Shown: piece after piece, positions 26,140 through 39,200 of the stretch
Layout: every line of letters begins with the position of its first letter
Numbering within the stretch: the stretch's first letter is position 1
Source: Nephromyces sp. MM_2019
Lineage: Eukaryota; Apicomplexa; Aconoidasida; Nephromycida
NCBI GenBank assembly: GCA_015657535.1
Contig: JADHZB010000544.1
Location: forward strand, 1 to 47,745
Length of the DNA: 47,745 bases
Direction of reading: 5' to 3'
The notes under the pieces: generated by a model
What the model saw: the letters and a program-made list of their open reading frames with translations, nothing else
The model's database searches: none
Told to the model about the DNA's origin: nothing
Translations under genes and position numbers: made by a program

Positions 26140-26920
26140 ATTTATTGTTAGTTTAAATAGATTAATTTAGAAAATTGAATTTATTTAAGATTAAGATTTC
26201 CTCCAGGAAACCATCACTCAAATATAAAAAAGGATACCGTGTTAGAAGTTAATGAAATTACAGGTTTAAGCATACTTGAGTCTATTTTAAAAGAGCAAAT
26301 CGGGATCTAAATATTTCATAATTCATTTCATTGACATCTTCATGGCTATCAAATATCAATTATAATTAAGGTTTAAGATATATCATGTACAATTTAGTTC
26401 CTATTAGCCTTAATAATTAATATAATGAAATTGAAGTTGAGAGTAAAATAACAAACACAATGCTTTTATGGATCGAGGGTGTGGAAGCGTAAACCAAAAA
26501 AATTTTCAGATATATCTCAGGGTAATTTAATTAGGTCATAGATAAGTTGCAAACATTTAACTTGAATTTTTGACTATTTAAGGTGTACTATTTTTGGATA
26601 GTCAAATTCAAAAATATACCTTGATTTAGTTTTAAAGGCATTTAACGTATTTCAAATCTACAAACCTCTTTTAGAATAAAATGTTTATTTTATACTTTCA
26701 TTTTTAAAATTAAAGTCAATTTTGTCTGCATTTCTATAAATTGAAGATAATATGTATATTATATTTATGGTGCAATTGTAGATTTTCCAGATACAAGTTA
26801 AGCTTCACCAATTATAATCATTGGGTTATATTTATTCTTGGAACGATTTTGTAGTTCGATTTACTGTTTGTAAAATGGGTATTTACTGATTTTTTCAAAT
26901 TGCATTTTTTGAATCAATTA
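26140..26920. other. Intron or intergenic stretch
   Basis: AT-rich DNA between the acidic exon and the Tctex gene. Apart from the possible terminal exon near 26844 it shows no coding signal. Confidence 0.4.
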
Positions 26921-26921
26921 C

Positions 26922-27075
26922 CTGATTTGAGTTTATCAAGCTTAGACTTTAAGCTAATGTAAGACTTATTAGGTGACTGAGTAGAGATATCTCCTAAATG
27001 TTGTTCATGGTTGGGATGCTTAGGTGGAAGTTGGGGCAAGTCTTCAAGGCTCGAATCTGAATCATCGGAATTCAT
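26922..27075 (-). CDS. Acidic first exon of a minus-strand gene
   Basis: An ATG-started open stretch of 51 codons plus one base ends at a good donor (CAG then GTAATT). It is acidic at the start (MNSDDSDSSLEDLPQLPPKH) and Lys-rich at the end. The next exon is not certain. One option is the Tctex gene through an acceptor at 26131. The other is a short terminal exon near 26844 reading NRTTKSFQE then a stop, which would give a peptide of about 61 residues. It starts only about 60 bases after the stop of the XRCC4-like gene on the same strand. Confidence 0.4.
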
Positions 27076-27135
27076 CTTAGGTGGGGAGAATAGTGATTCC
27101 TTTCTGTCTCAATATAGGTAGTAAAAATTAAAGAT

Positions 27136-29044
27136 CTATTTTCTTTTAGGCGTAATGAAATATATATTGTGAGTAGCATACAATAGTGATGAAGAAATCA
27201 AACTAGAACTTGGTTCATTATTTTTCAAATCAGCTCGATAGGATGAGATAGGAAATCGGACTGGTGAAGCTTCTAAAGTAGGTGATTCAGTCTCATCTCT
27301 GTGATTAGTCGACTTTGTAAAGTCCTGCAAGCATATGTGAGAGTATAATAGTGAAGGATAAGTGCTTATAATTGAATTTATCATTAACAAGCTGACTGTA
27401 TATTTTGATTTTTCATCGGAAGGTACAAGTTCTTCATCCGAATTTTTTTCAGGCTTTACTTGGATCATATCCAAAGCTTCCTCAATCAATTTAGGATCAG
27501 TTATGATATAATTATTTTCAATGTTAAAAAATTCATCATCCTCTTTGTACTTTGTGTCTTGTTTAGTAATGCCAAGATCATACTTTGGATAATGTGTATA
27601 ACTCCTAGATAGTGTTTTCTGGCGTTTTGTGGGAGTTTTTGTAGTTTCTTCTTGATACCTTGGAGAATTTATTTGGGAATCCCTTTTCAACTTATTAAGA
27701 AATGATTTTGGGCTCAAATCTTCTTTCCCAATGGATGAAGTTGAATAGGGGCTAGAAATGGGAGAAGAGATGTTATCTTCTATTCCCTGATAAAAATCAA
27801 AAAGTAATGAAAAGGTTTTCTGAAATTCGAGCTCTTAATGAACCCTTTAGTTCTTAAATCTGTAGTATATACAGATCGTGGCTTGTAATAACCTCTGTTT
27901 CAATCCTTGTGAGCTGCTGTTTTAAGTTTCTGCATTTTTCCTTTTTGGCATTTAGAAGGCTAACAAACTGAATTACAAATTATATGAAAAGGGTTTGGTA
28001 ACGCTTAAGTCTTCTATATTGGCAAGATAAGGTCAGCCATAAAGTTGTGCACCCAATTTGTTAAAACATTAATATAAAAATCAATTTTAAATAATAGAAT
28101 GAGATTTACCTTTTTCAATAGTTCTTCCTCTAATTGTTTCTTTTCTTTGATTACTGATTAACCAGAAAAGGAACACAGCAAGGGTTATATAATTAGAATT
28201 AGAGTAGTTGAATCGTACTTGCTTTTAATTCATCTTGAATTAAATCGTATGATCTCTTTAAGAATTCAAAATTTTCTGTTACATCTTCAAGTTTTTTCTG
28301 ATTTCAGAATAGTTAATATTTTTTTTAGATGTGTCCTAATTCTCGTTATAATTACCTCAATCAATTTAGTTTGATGATAATGAGTATAGATTACTGAGTG
28401 CAATGCCTTTCCTTGCTCAGTGGAAATAAGAGTAGTATTATGTAGTACAGTATACTCAGGACCATCCGGTGCCACAGTAAATATAACAGATAACTAAGGA
28501 AAGAAGTTGGAAAAATAAAATTAGTTATCAAAGACAGATACTTGTACCGTTATGATGGGTTTGTCGCTAGAAAGTTGGTACATAATCTCTATTTTATCCT
28601 TTGATTGGTCATCTTTAAAAGCACCATATAGACGAATAAGTGTTTGATTTTCCCAAGGGACAGCTTGGCTAAGGTTTTCTTGATACGCTATAAATATTTT
28701 AGAGGATATCAACTTAATCAATAGTGACTAAAGAATCAATTTAGTGAGGGAAACTTTTGCAGTTGGTGCTTTTTAAATTAATTTGTGGATTTTTACAAAT
28801 TGAATGTTTAGTTATGAATCATAGCAAGATTGAAGCATCCTCAAAGGGTGTAATTAATTGAATATATATATATATTACCAATTCCTTCAAAATAGTCTTT
28901 TTGATCATACAATGAAATTTTAAATAAGAATTTTACTCTTGATTGTAAATCGGGTAAATCAATTTTAAGCATACACACTGAATTCGTAAAAGTGCCATTT
29001 GTTTTGATAAGAACTTTCTTCTTATTCCAATTTGCAATATCCAT
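27136..29044 (-). CDS. XRCC4: XRCC4-like DNA end-joining protein
   Basis: Exons on the minus strand are 29044-28879, 28687-28542, 28493-28356, 28297-28219, 28153-28110, 27967-27893, 27786-27397 and 27324-27136, in phase, giving about 408 residues. Residues 1-150 form a head with alternating hydrophobic strands. Residues about 150-216 are a coiled coil. Within it, LLKKFVSLLNAKKEKCRNL (about 190-207) matches the XRCC4 stalk pattern YKRFILVLNEKKTKIRSL closely, at a similar distance from the N-terminus. The rest is a hydrophilic tail with KTPTKRQK and a C-terminal PKRK, as expected for a nuclear protein. XRCC4 dimers bind DNA ligase IV through the stalk in non-homologous end joining. Alternatives are other members of the XRCC4/XLF/PAXX/SAS-6 fold. 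The last intron uses a GTCAGC donor; without it the frame stays open, adding 24 residues. Confidence 0.7.
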
Positions 29045-29125
29045 AATGATGAAATCTTAATCTTATCAATTCATCTTTGTGGGAAGTTCCTATACGCTTC
29101 GATATGAATTTCACTGAATCTGATT

Positions 29126-29964
29126 TCAACTCTCCTTTTTGCTATACAAAATTCAAGAAGACATCTTATGATATGTTTGGATGTTTGGTTGTTTGGTTTG
29201 TTTTTAGGTAGCTCTTGTATATTAGAGTTAGCAATTTTTATGTTTCATAGTGCACACAAAATTTTATTCTTAAAACCACACATCTAGTTCTAAAAGTGTT
29301 TCAGTTACCTCATAGTTAACGTGATAAGCTGTCGCTGCACCTCGAAATTTTCCCACTTAGGATTCTTTTCCCAATCCCTCTTTTTTGAGCTTATGATAAT
29401 TCGAATGTTTTTTTGTACCACAAATTACAAGTTAGTTAATTATTCATCAACTGAATTGTGAATACATAAGTATAGGATTTTTAGGTAAAAAACGGTTTCT
29501 TAAATATCGGTAATTTAATTGTGGATTTTTCGATAAACACTGAGTTTTTTATAAGCCTAACGCTCAGATATCTATAATTAGAGAGTCTTACATATCATAT
29601 AAAAAGTAGATAAAATATGTGGAGGTTGAGAAAACAATTTTTTGGGACAATAAATATGAGTTTTTAACTTCAGATGACTAGGTTATTATTGGCAAGATTT
29701 TAAAAAATTTTTTTGTATGTTTTAGGACAACATCCTTAACTGTTTAAAACATTGAGTCTGCTTAAATACTTGTATGAATGAGTAACTCGAAATTGAATTT
29801 ACTAGAACCTGATACATTTGTGTTTACATACTGAAAAAAGAACATAAGATAAGATAAAGTATGTTCGATGAACCTTGAACACTTATGTGAAATAATTTCA
29901 TTTGTGACCTTTAGTATCAACTAACCGTAATCAGTGAGCGTTTCTCAAAATCACCTAGTTTCAT
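29126..29964 (-). CDS. Small uncharacterised protein, 5 exons
   Basis: Exons on the minus strand are 29964-29926, 29830-29770, 29539-29494, 29389-29309 and a last exon from 29141. All phases agree. The reading starts MKLGDFEKRSLIT and includes GSSKFNFELLIHTMF, KSTIKLPIF and RDWEKNPKWENFEVQRQLIT. Two last-exon choices exist. The acceptor GTATAG at 29142 gives SKKES and a stop at 29126 (80 residues). A poorer acceptor at 29135 gives RRVEIRFSEIHIEAYRNF and a stop at 29071 (about 96 residues). The protein is basic. No family is recognised. It ends within 100 bases of the XRCC4-like start on the same strand. Confidence 0.5.
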
Positions 29965-30273
29965 AGCAATGTTTTACATACAACTTCACTTTTTATGTGA
30001 ACACATAAGACTATAAACTTTATCGAAATTAAAAGTAATGGTGCAGTGATTCACTCTATAGGCATAAGCGCATAATATATAAATTCCAACATTGATCACT
30101 ACTGAATTATCATAAAATTTCATTCCCTAAGCTGAGGGAAACTCCTTTGATTTAATTCAACTTTATACTCACTTTAAATTACAATACTCCTACATACTTG
30201 AGCTGACTCAAGTTTATATATATATATTAAGGGTTATTGAATACCTAACAAGCAACATCTCTTCACTCGATCT

Positions 30274-33200
30274 ATGGAGATCAAGAACCCCCAAGGCAGG
30301 GGTAACTACATCCCTGGTGTGGGTCGGGGGTATGTTTACACAACCTTCCGATTTTCATATATATATACCATTGGAGATATCTCTGATAGATTCTGAGTGT
30401 ATTTGAATTTTTTGATACCATGCTTTTGCTTGCATATGTTACCTCTAGACATTTGGATGTATTTGTCTCTATATGCTTGGAATATTTTAAGGATTAGGTG
30501 TATTAATGTATCATTATTTCTGTATTTGGGCATGGTTATATATTCAAGATAGTTTGATGAGTCTATACGATTGAATGATAGAATTTGCTCCTATATTCTT
30601 TAACCTTTGTGCTTAACATTCACACTGATTTCATTAAGCTTAATTTTACTATCATATTGCGCTTAGGGCCACACCCTTTACTACAAGAGCTGACCTTGGA
30701 TTCCAAGCCACAACAAAGCCCAAGCAAAATCCAGAGTAATTTCAAATTTTGTCTAATATTATGATCTTAGTCAAACCTAACAGTTTGATCTACCTCCAGC
30801 CTCCCTAGAATTAAACTTCTCTATTAGACAAAGCTTTCTAGCATCTACAATTAGCACTATGATTTTTACACATATAACCGTATACACATAGATATACATT
30901 TAAAACGCTTTCAGTATGAGTATACTAACTCAGAATTTCATACATATCTTAATAGATAAATATCTTACTCGAATTGATTTTATAATGTTTATTATAATAC
31001 ACTCAGCCCCTTTGGATTACCACCGGCTGGATATGTGCCCGGTAAAGGTAGAGGAGCCACAGGATTTGCTGGTGGTGTAAGTCGAGATGACTCTATTGAT
31101 GATCGTGACAGAGGTGATTATTCTGAGGCCAATTATGATGAATTCTCTGGTTATAGTGAAGCACTTTTCAAAGACACCGAGTCAGTAATTCCATATTAAA
31201 TCACATATCAAGCACATTAAAACTTATTATATTATAGATGAGAATAATGACTAAACTATCAAAACAAATTAATAATAATTCAATTTTGCTATGACATCAG
31301 ATTAAAGTATCTCTTAACCTTGATATATCTTAAAAGCAAATATTAAAACACACTTATTTTCATACAAACGAAATACATATCTCTGTAACATGTATATAAT
31401 CTCGATTTATTCATACACATTAACATCTATAACCTTTAGATATGATGAAGAAGATAGGCAAGCAGATGTTATCTATGATGCTATTGATTTACGAATGGAT
31501 ACACGTCGAAAGTCGAGGAGAGAAGAGAAATTAAAAGAAGAATTAGCCAAGATAAGGGCTGAGAAGTAAGTAGTCTTTGATAAACCTATACACACACATA
31601 ACTCAAGAGATACACTACGCGTATATTACAAACACTCCCTCATTTTATTATTTCGAATTACCTCTAGATATATTTCCTATATAAAACTAAATAGGTTTAA
31701 TATATCATTTTGTAAACCAATATTCATAACATATTTCTGATTTATTTATATAATTTATTTAATTGCATCAACATCATATCACATCGAATTAACCCAACAA
31801 ATCAATATTTTAAAATTATCTAATAATATTAACTAAATTTTCACTTAAAATAATTTTTTGATATTATTCTTTCAGACCAACTATTCAACAACAATTTAGC
31901 AACGTCAAGAGGGGTCTTTCTACTGTAACTTTTGGTTAGTTTACACATATAATACCAATAAATATATCTTCCCTATTATATCCTACCTTGAATTATGTTT
32001 TACAGAGGAATGGGATTCTATTCCATCTGTTGGTGATTATTCAATAAAAAATAAAAGAAAAAAACCCAATGCGTAAGTTTTATAAACAAAAATAAATATA
32101 TCACACTAAACACACAAACAAAACAAGACATACACCATGCACATACTCACAAACAAGAACGGAAATATCGCACAAACACACATAAATAAAAATAAGTATA
32201 TGACGCAAACACACATAAATAAAAATAGATATATGACACACACACACATATATTTATATAAATCTATAAAAGTGATTGAAATCTTAATAGATTTTTTATA
32301 TATAGATATTCCCCATAATACACATTTTTATTTTCTCATATTACACATAAAACCTGTTTACTATATAAATATTCATGCAATTTCCTGTACTTTCAGCCTT
32401 GCCCCTGCCCCAGACTTTTTATTTACAAATGCGAAAAATGCAAATATGAGCTCAGGCACAACTTCTGGGACTAACACACCAATTGGTATATTTAATAATT
32501 TATAAATTTTTTTTACATAACAATGTGATGGCCTAAATATCCTCTTTACTCTCTATTTGATATACACTTATTTCCTACCTCAAGCAGTTTTCTCATACGC
32601 AAACATACATTGAATATATCTCAACACACTCATTTATTCTACACAACAAACAAACTGACAATAATATTCATTAAACTTACACAATACACTGACTTTATCT
32701 CGACACATTACTCCCAACAATCATAATCTATACACCCCTACCCCCCACTAAATTAGCTCTTTATAAACTTCACACACATACCCTATAAATGACAAACATT
32801 ACCTTTGTATAATTTTGATAGGTTTTGGTATGCAAACACCTCTTTATGGTGGTGGTATATCTACTCCTTTAGGGCTAAGAACACCTATGGGATATCAAAC
32901 ACCCATTGGTATGATGACACCAGGGGGAGGAGGATCAGCTACACCTTCTTTGAATGATCTGGGTGAGGCGAGGGGGACTGTTTTGATCGTTAAATTAGAC
33001 AAAGTTATGGATGATGTATCGGGTCAAACAGTTATTGACCCAAAAGGATACTTAACTGATCTCAATTCTATGCAAGTATGTTATAAACACCTTACACACA
33101 ACCAAATGTTAGCTTGATAAAGCTATACATAATCACTTAAAAACCTTCACAAACCCTTAGAGAATCTCTGAGAAATTTTATACCTTTAGAAAAAACCAAT

Positions 33201-36200
33201 TAGAGAAGTTACATAGACTCACTCACTTACAGGAAGCTATACACATTTTAAGAACTCAAGCACAATTCATTAGATAAGTTAAACACAGTTAGGCACATAT
33301 TTTTTGAGAAATTACACACAATTAGGGGAATTATACACACACACTTCGAAAAATTACATACAATTAGAGAAGCTATCCATACTCTAAGATCTAAGAAATT
33401 ATATACACTCACAAAAGTTTACTCACAATTACAATTATTTTAAAGAGTGTACTTACACTCCAATTTCCAAGTTATGCTGATTGGAAAACCATAAGACATA
33501 CATATGATTTGCACACTATATATTGAATAGACTCATATATATGCCATTGCATTTACTCCTTTTTTTTAACACATCATTACACATTCAACTTTCCCGAAAT
33601 CTAAATTTATAACACAACACACACACACACATAGTGCTTATATCTTACCTCCATAACACAAACACACACACATCTATTGTTTATAACTTAGGTCCATAAC
33701 ACACCTACACATTCTTTATAACTTAGCTCCATAACACACACACACACATTCTTTATATATTAGCTTCATAAAACACACGCATTGTTCATATCTTAGCTCC
33801 GAAGCGACGCTGATATAGCCGATATAAAGAAGGCCAGGACACTATTAAATTCTATCACATCTACAAATCCCCAGCGTGCACCTGGTTGGATTGCAGCAGC
33901 TCGATTAGAGGAGCTTTCAGGTTTGTATTTATCTGTTTTTACATATACATTATGTAATCATGATAACTCTATTTTTCTTTGTGTGTACTCACTTTCCCAC
34001 ATACATATACATTCTCACTATTTTTAACAATTGTATGTTTTTCTTCTTATTCACCCTTCTGTGTATATCCTCTTTTTCATTGTGTATTTGCACTCTCTCA
34101 TTCATCGTTTGTGTATATCTCCTTATTTATTGTGTGTGTATATCTTCTTATTTACTGTGTGTGCATATTTATTGTTTAGGAAAAATCCAAAAAGCTAGAG
34201 ATCTGATTGCACAAGGGTGTAAACATTGCCCCAAAAATGAAGACATTTGGTTGGAAGCAGCTCGCTTAGAAAAACCAGCAAATGCCAAAGCTGTACTTGC
34301 AATGGCAGTCAAAGAACTACCCAGCTCTGTATGTGTGTGTGTGTGCGTGTGTGTACAGAATTTCATCTTGAAACTTCATTTTTAACCTTTATTATTTGAG
34401 TTATTTCACATGATTTGGAGTTATGTCAAGACTTATTTCATGACCTTAGATTTATCCCCTAAAAATTTACACATAGTCATCTTACTACCTCCCTCACTCA
34501 TACATACCTTATTACAGCTCGTATTATTCTACTTCTTACACCTTAAAACATAGCATAGATATATCATACGTTTGATATCTCCCCAAAACACAATATATAA
34601 ATATATGATGTACAATATACACACTCGTACAGTGAATACACATCCATAAAAACTACACATTCATATAGTTAATCTACACTCATACAAACCCCACTCCCCC
34701 ACACAAAACTCACTCTCCCAAACAAAACTCACGCCCCCAAACAAAATCAACACCCTCTAACCCTTCCATAAAATAATCACACCCCCAAACTACACACACA
34801 CACATCTCCCCCCGCTTATTAATATAAACTGTGTGTATAGGTAAAACTATGGTTAGAGGCTTGTAATAGAGAAACATCTGAGCGGGCTAAGAAACAAGTC
34901 CTTAGAAAGTCTTTAGAGTTTGTTCCACACTCTGTACGTTTATGGAGAGAAGCTGTTTCACTAGAAAATCCTGAAGGGGCCAAAATTTTACTTACAAGAG
35001 CTGTTGAGTGTATTCCTGAGTCAGTGGAAATGTGGTTAGCATTGGCACGTTTGAGTACATACACTGAAGCACAAAAAGTGTTAAATACAGCGCATAAAAA
35101 AATCCCAACTTCTGCCGAAATTTGGGTCAATGCTTGTAAATTGGAAGAAACCCATGGAAATTTCAAACTGGTAGGATGTGTGTGGAGGTGGGGAGTGGGG
35201 TGTGTCATTGTATGCGATGTATGTGATATATGTGATGTATACGATCTATATGTTGTATGTGCTATAGGTGATGTATACGATATATATGTTGTACTTGATG
35301 TATGTGATGTATGTATCATTTTACGTGTGTCATGATGTGTATCATTTTGCGTGTCAATAATATATGTATATAACATATGCACAAGTAAAAATGTGTAAAG
35401 GTAACAATTTATAAATAAATATACACATATTTATTCATTTCATATTTAATCAAATGTTTACACACATATTACCCAGGTGGATATTATCATAGTAAGGGCA
35501 ATTAAAGACCTTTCTGAAGAGGGTGTACATTATGGTCGAGATAATTGGTTAAAATTGGCGGAGGAGGCAGAGGCCTCTGGGTATATAAGGACATGTCAAG
35601 CTATTATCAAATCTACAATGAAAATTGGTGTGGAGTCTGTTAATATGAAAAGAATATGGAAGGAAGACACAGAGGCTTGTCTTAGTAAGGGATCTATCGA
35701 AACGGGTAGAGCCATACTTACCAATGCATTGGAGTTATTAAACACCAGCAATAGTTTATGGTTAGCTCTCGCTGATTTAGAACACAAACATGGTACTCCT
35801 CAAAGTTTAGATGCCGTCCTACAAAAGGTATGTTACACATACAAATGTGTGGATTTTTTTTGTGTGAATTTTTATTCTGTGTGAATTTTTTTTCTGTGTG
35901 AATTTTGATTATATATGTGCATAAATTTTGACTATATATATGTGTGTACATGTATGAATTTTTATTATATATATGTGTGTATATGTATGAATTTTGATTT
36001 TATATATGTGTATGTGTGTGAATTCATTGAGGCTCATCCAATTGAGAATGCTACAAGCCTATCATATTTAGCTTGATCAATTTAATGTGTATAATATACT
36101 TGTGTGTATATACACATCAAATTCAGGCTGTTTCCTATTGCCCAAATGCTGAAGTTTTGTGGCTTATGGCCGCTAAACAAAAATGGTTACAAGGTGATGT

Positions 36201-39200
36201 ACCTGCTGCTCGTCGTATATTAGATGAGGCATACTCACAAAATGAAAATAAGGAGGCTATTTCATTAGCAGCTGTTAAATTAGAGAGAGATAATGATGAA
36301 TTTTCAAGGGCAAAACTCTTACTCGAAAGAGCACGTGTGCAATGTAATACACCCAAAATTTGGATGCAATCTGTCCAATTATTAAGACAAATGGGTGATT
36401 ACACAGCAGCTATAAAATTGGCTGAAGAAGCTACACGTATGCACCCAACCTTTGATAAACTGTGGATGATTGCAGGCCAATTACAACTTGAAAAATCACC
36501 CCCAGACTGTGATAAGGCTAGCGAAATTCACTCCAAAGGTCTTTTAACAACTGCACACATACTTTGATATATTAAAAAATATAGCATTGAACAGTTCCAT
36601 ATACATATACATATAAATATATATATTTATAACTATAAATTTATATGTTTATATCTATATACCTACAACAATATATATATATATATATATATGAATACAC
36701 ACATGAACACCATCTATTTATCCTTTAATTTTACACCTCTATAATCATTTTATATATAATTGCTCACACATTATTTAGGTCTTGAAATCTGCCCCAAATC
36801 AGTCCCATTGTGGCTGTGTGCAATTGACACATATCGACAACAAAAGAATTGGACCAAAACAAGAGTTTTGTTAGAACATGCTCGATTGAAAAATCCTAAA
36901 GATGAATTACTTTGGTCCGTGGCCATCGATGTTGAGATTGAAAATTCAAACGAAAAAATGGCCAATTTCTTAGTATCAAGAGCACTACAAGAATTTCCTA
37001 CTTCTGGTTTACTATGGAGTAAAGCTATCTCATTAGAAACACCAGCTAGACAGGTGTGTGTGTGTGTGGGTGAATGGGAGGGTACATGGGGAGACAAAGG
37101 GAAAGTCTTTGTGAGTGTGTGTGTGTACATTTTAAAATATAAGCGGGACTTATTAATCTATTATTTCTTATAACTCTCTAAAACCCATCATAAAATTATT
37201 CGAACAAACAAGTGATTGAATATTACCCCAATTTGTATTTGATTTATGTACACTAGAAAATAATATATATCCTAATTTTCAACTTCATATAATCAAACGC
37301 ACTATTTTCAATGATCACAATATTTTTTGCCTACACCCAGAATATATTCGCTAATTAGAATTTTTTCGTATAAATGAGTGGTTGTGTATATACATGTATG
37401 TGTATAATTATTTATATGAAATCACGGAATACCTGTGGGTACATGTATGTATGTAAATGGATATATTCTTTGTTTCACATGCTTCCGCACCACCCATGTG
37501 TATATATATTTGAATGTATAGTTGTGAATCCTTTTCACACAAGATTCCACTATTTAGGAGTATGTGTGTGTGTAATTTTATTCAGAAAACCAAATCACGA
37601 GAAGCTCTAGAAAAGTGTGAAAACGACCCATATGTTATACTTGCTGCAAGTCGATTATTTTGGAAGGCTAACCAAATTTCACACACTCGAAAATGGTTTG
37701 ATATTGCTGTTACAATGAACCCGAGTTTAGGAAATTCATGGGCCAATTATTTAGCTTTTGAAATTTCACAAGGCAATGAAGAAAATATTAAAAATTTAAT
37801 AAGCAGAGCTGCACAGGCTGAACCCAACCAAGGTAATTAAATTATATATGTACAATATATTAATTAAGTATATGGCTAATGTAAGTATATCTATGTAGAC
37901 ATATACACGCATAGAGCTTAGAAGATATAAACATGTAGGACAAAGATGTTTATAAATTGAGTTCTAAAAGATATGAAAGCATTATCAATGAGATTTCAGA
38001 ACTATACAGTATTTTCAATATATATATAATAAGCCTTACCATTTAATGTGTAAGCATATCCTCTTAGTGAGCATTTGAACTAATATATTAAAGCCCTATA
38101 ATCTATACATAGTACATATAAGCACACACCAATCTAAGGGTGGAAAGATCAATTAATACATACTTGTAAAGTGCAACATAGGCTAGATACATAAATTATT
38201 TTTTCATATATAATAGGTATGGAATGGAATAAGATTTCAAAACGAGTTGAAAATTGGAGGTTAAGTGTACCCAAGGTAATTATGAATATATTTTGATTAT
38301 AATTATAGCAGAGATATGTGCATAGATTTGATTTGCCAATAATTCAAGCATCTGTTTATTATACGCATTGTTTAATTTATCCATTTTATAATTTATGAAC
38401 TTTATTTAGTATTTCTTGATATTTCTAATGAAAAGCATGCTTTATGAGACTGATTAATTTACACACTAATTATTATTTCCCTTATTTATCACACTTATCA
38501 GAAACTCAAGAAATATATCCAAGAGCATTTCCCTGATATTATGAAATACATGACTCCAGGTTTGTTTATTTTCATTTTATAACCTCCATATAGTTGTATC
38601 TACACTGACACTTACACTCTTATGATCGCACTTCTTCACCTCTTAATATTTTTCAACCCTGTCTACTAACAAATATCCCTTTATAAACTTAATATCGCAT
38701 AAAATATACCTTTAAAAACATGTATACTAAATATGAACGCACACAAACAAAGGGCCACACAAAAACTATTTATAATTACATTACCGCCCCAGAAACATAC
38801 ACTTGTTACACGCAAACAACACCAACACACAAACAAGTACCACCCACACACAAACACATACCACCCATATACACACAACACTCATACATAAATACATTAT
38901 CTAGACTCCTAATAACAATACACTTACATTCATCCAATGTTGTATATATATTTATATAGATATATATAAGTAAATCTCAAGACTTACACTACTTAATTAG
39001 TTAGACAATAAATTATTATAGTGATTATCAATTATTTACATTTGCTTTTTACAGCTATCGAGGAAATGTTTGATATTCAACCACAAAAGCCACAAATAGA
39101 TTCCGCCAAAGAAAATTCTGTCCCCGAAACAGTTAAGGAGGAACCCAATAAACATTCACAATCTCAGATCAAGGTGTGTAAATTTCAAATCTATATTCTT

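Noticed and set aside
33960..34179. Hydrophobic plus-strand frames upstream of PRP6 exon 9
   Set aside because: The sequence is intron 8 of PRP6 (TG/CT-rich). Splicing at 33920/34180 gives an uninterrupted HAT repeat and removes it.
34819..35382. 187-codon minus-strand open frame
   Set aside because: It is antisense to PRP6 exon 10 and the following repeat-rich intron. The plus strand there encodes clear HAT repeats.
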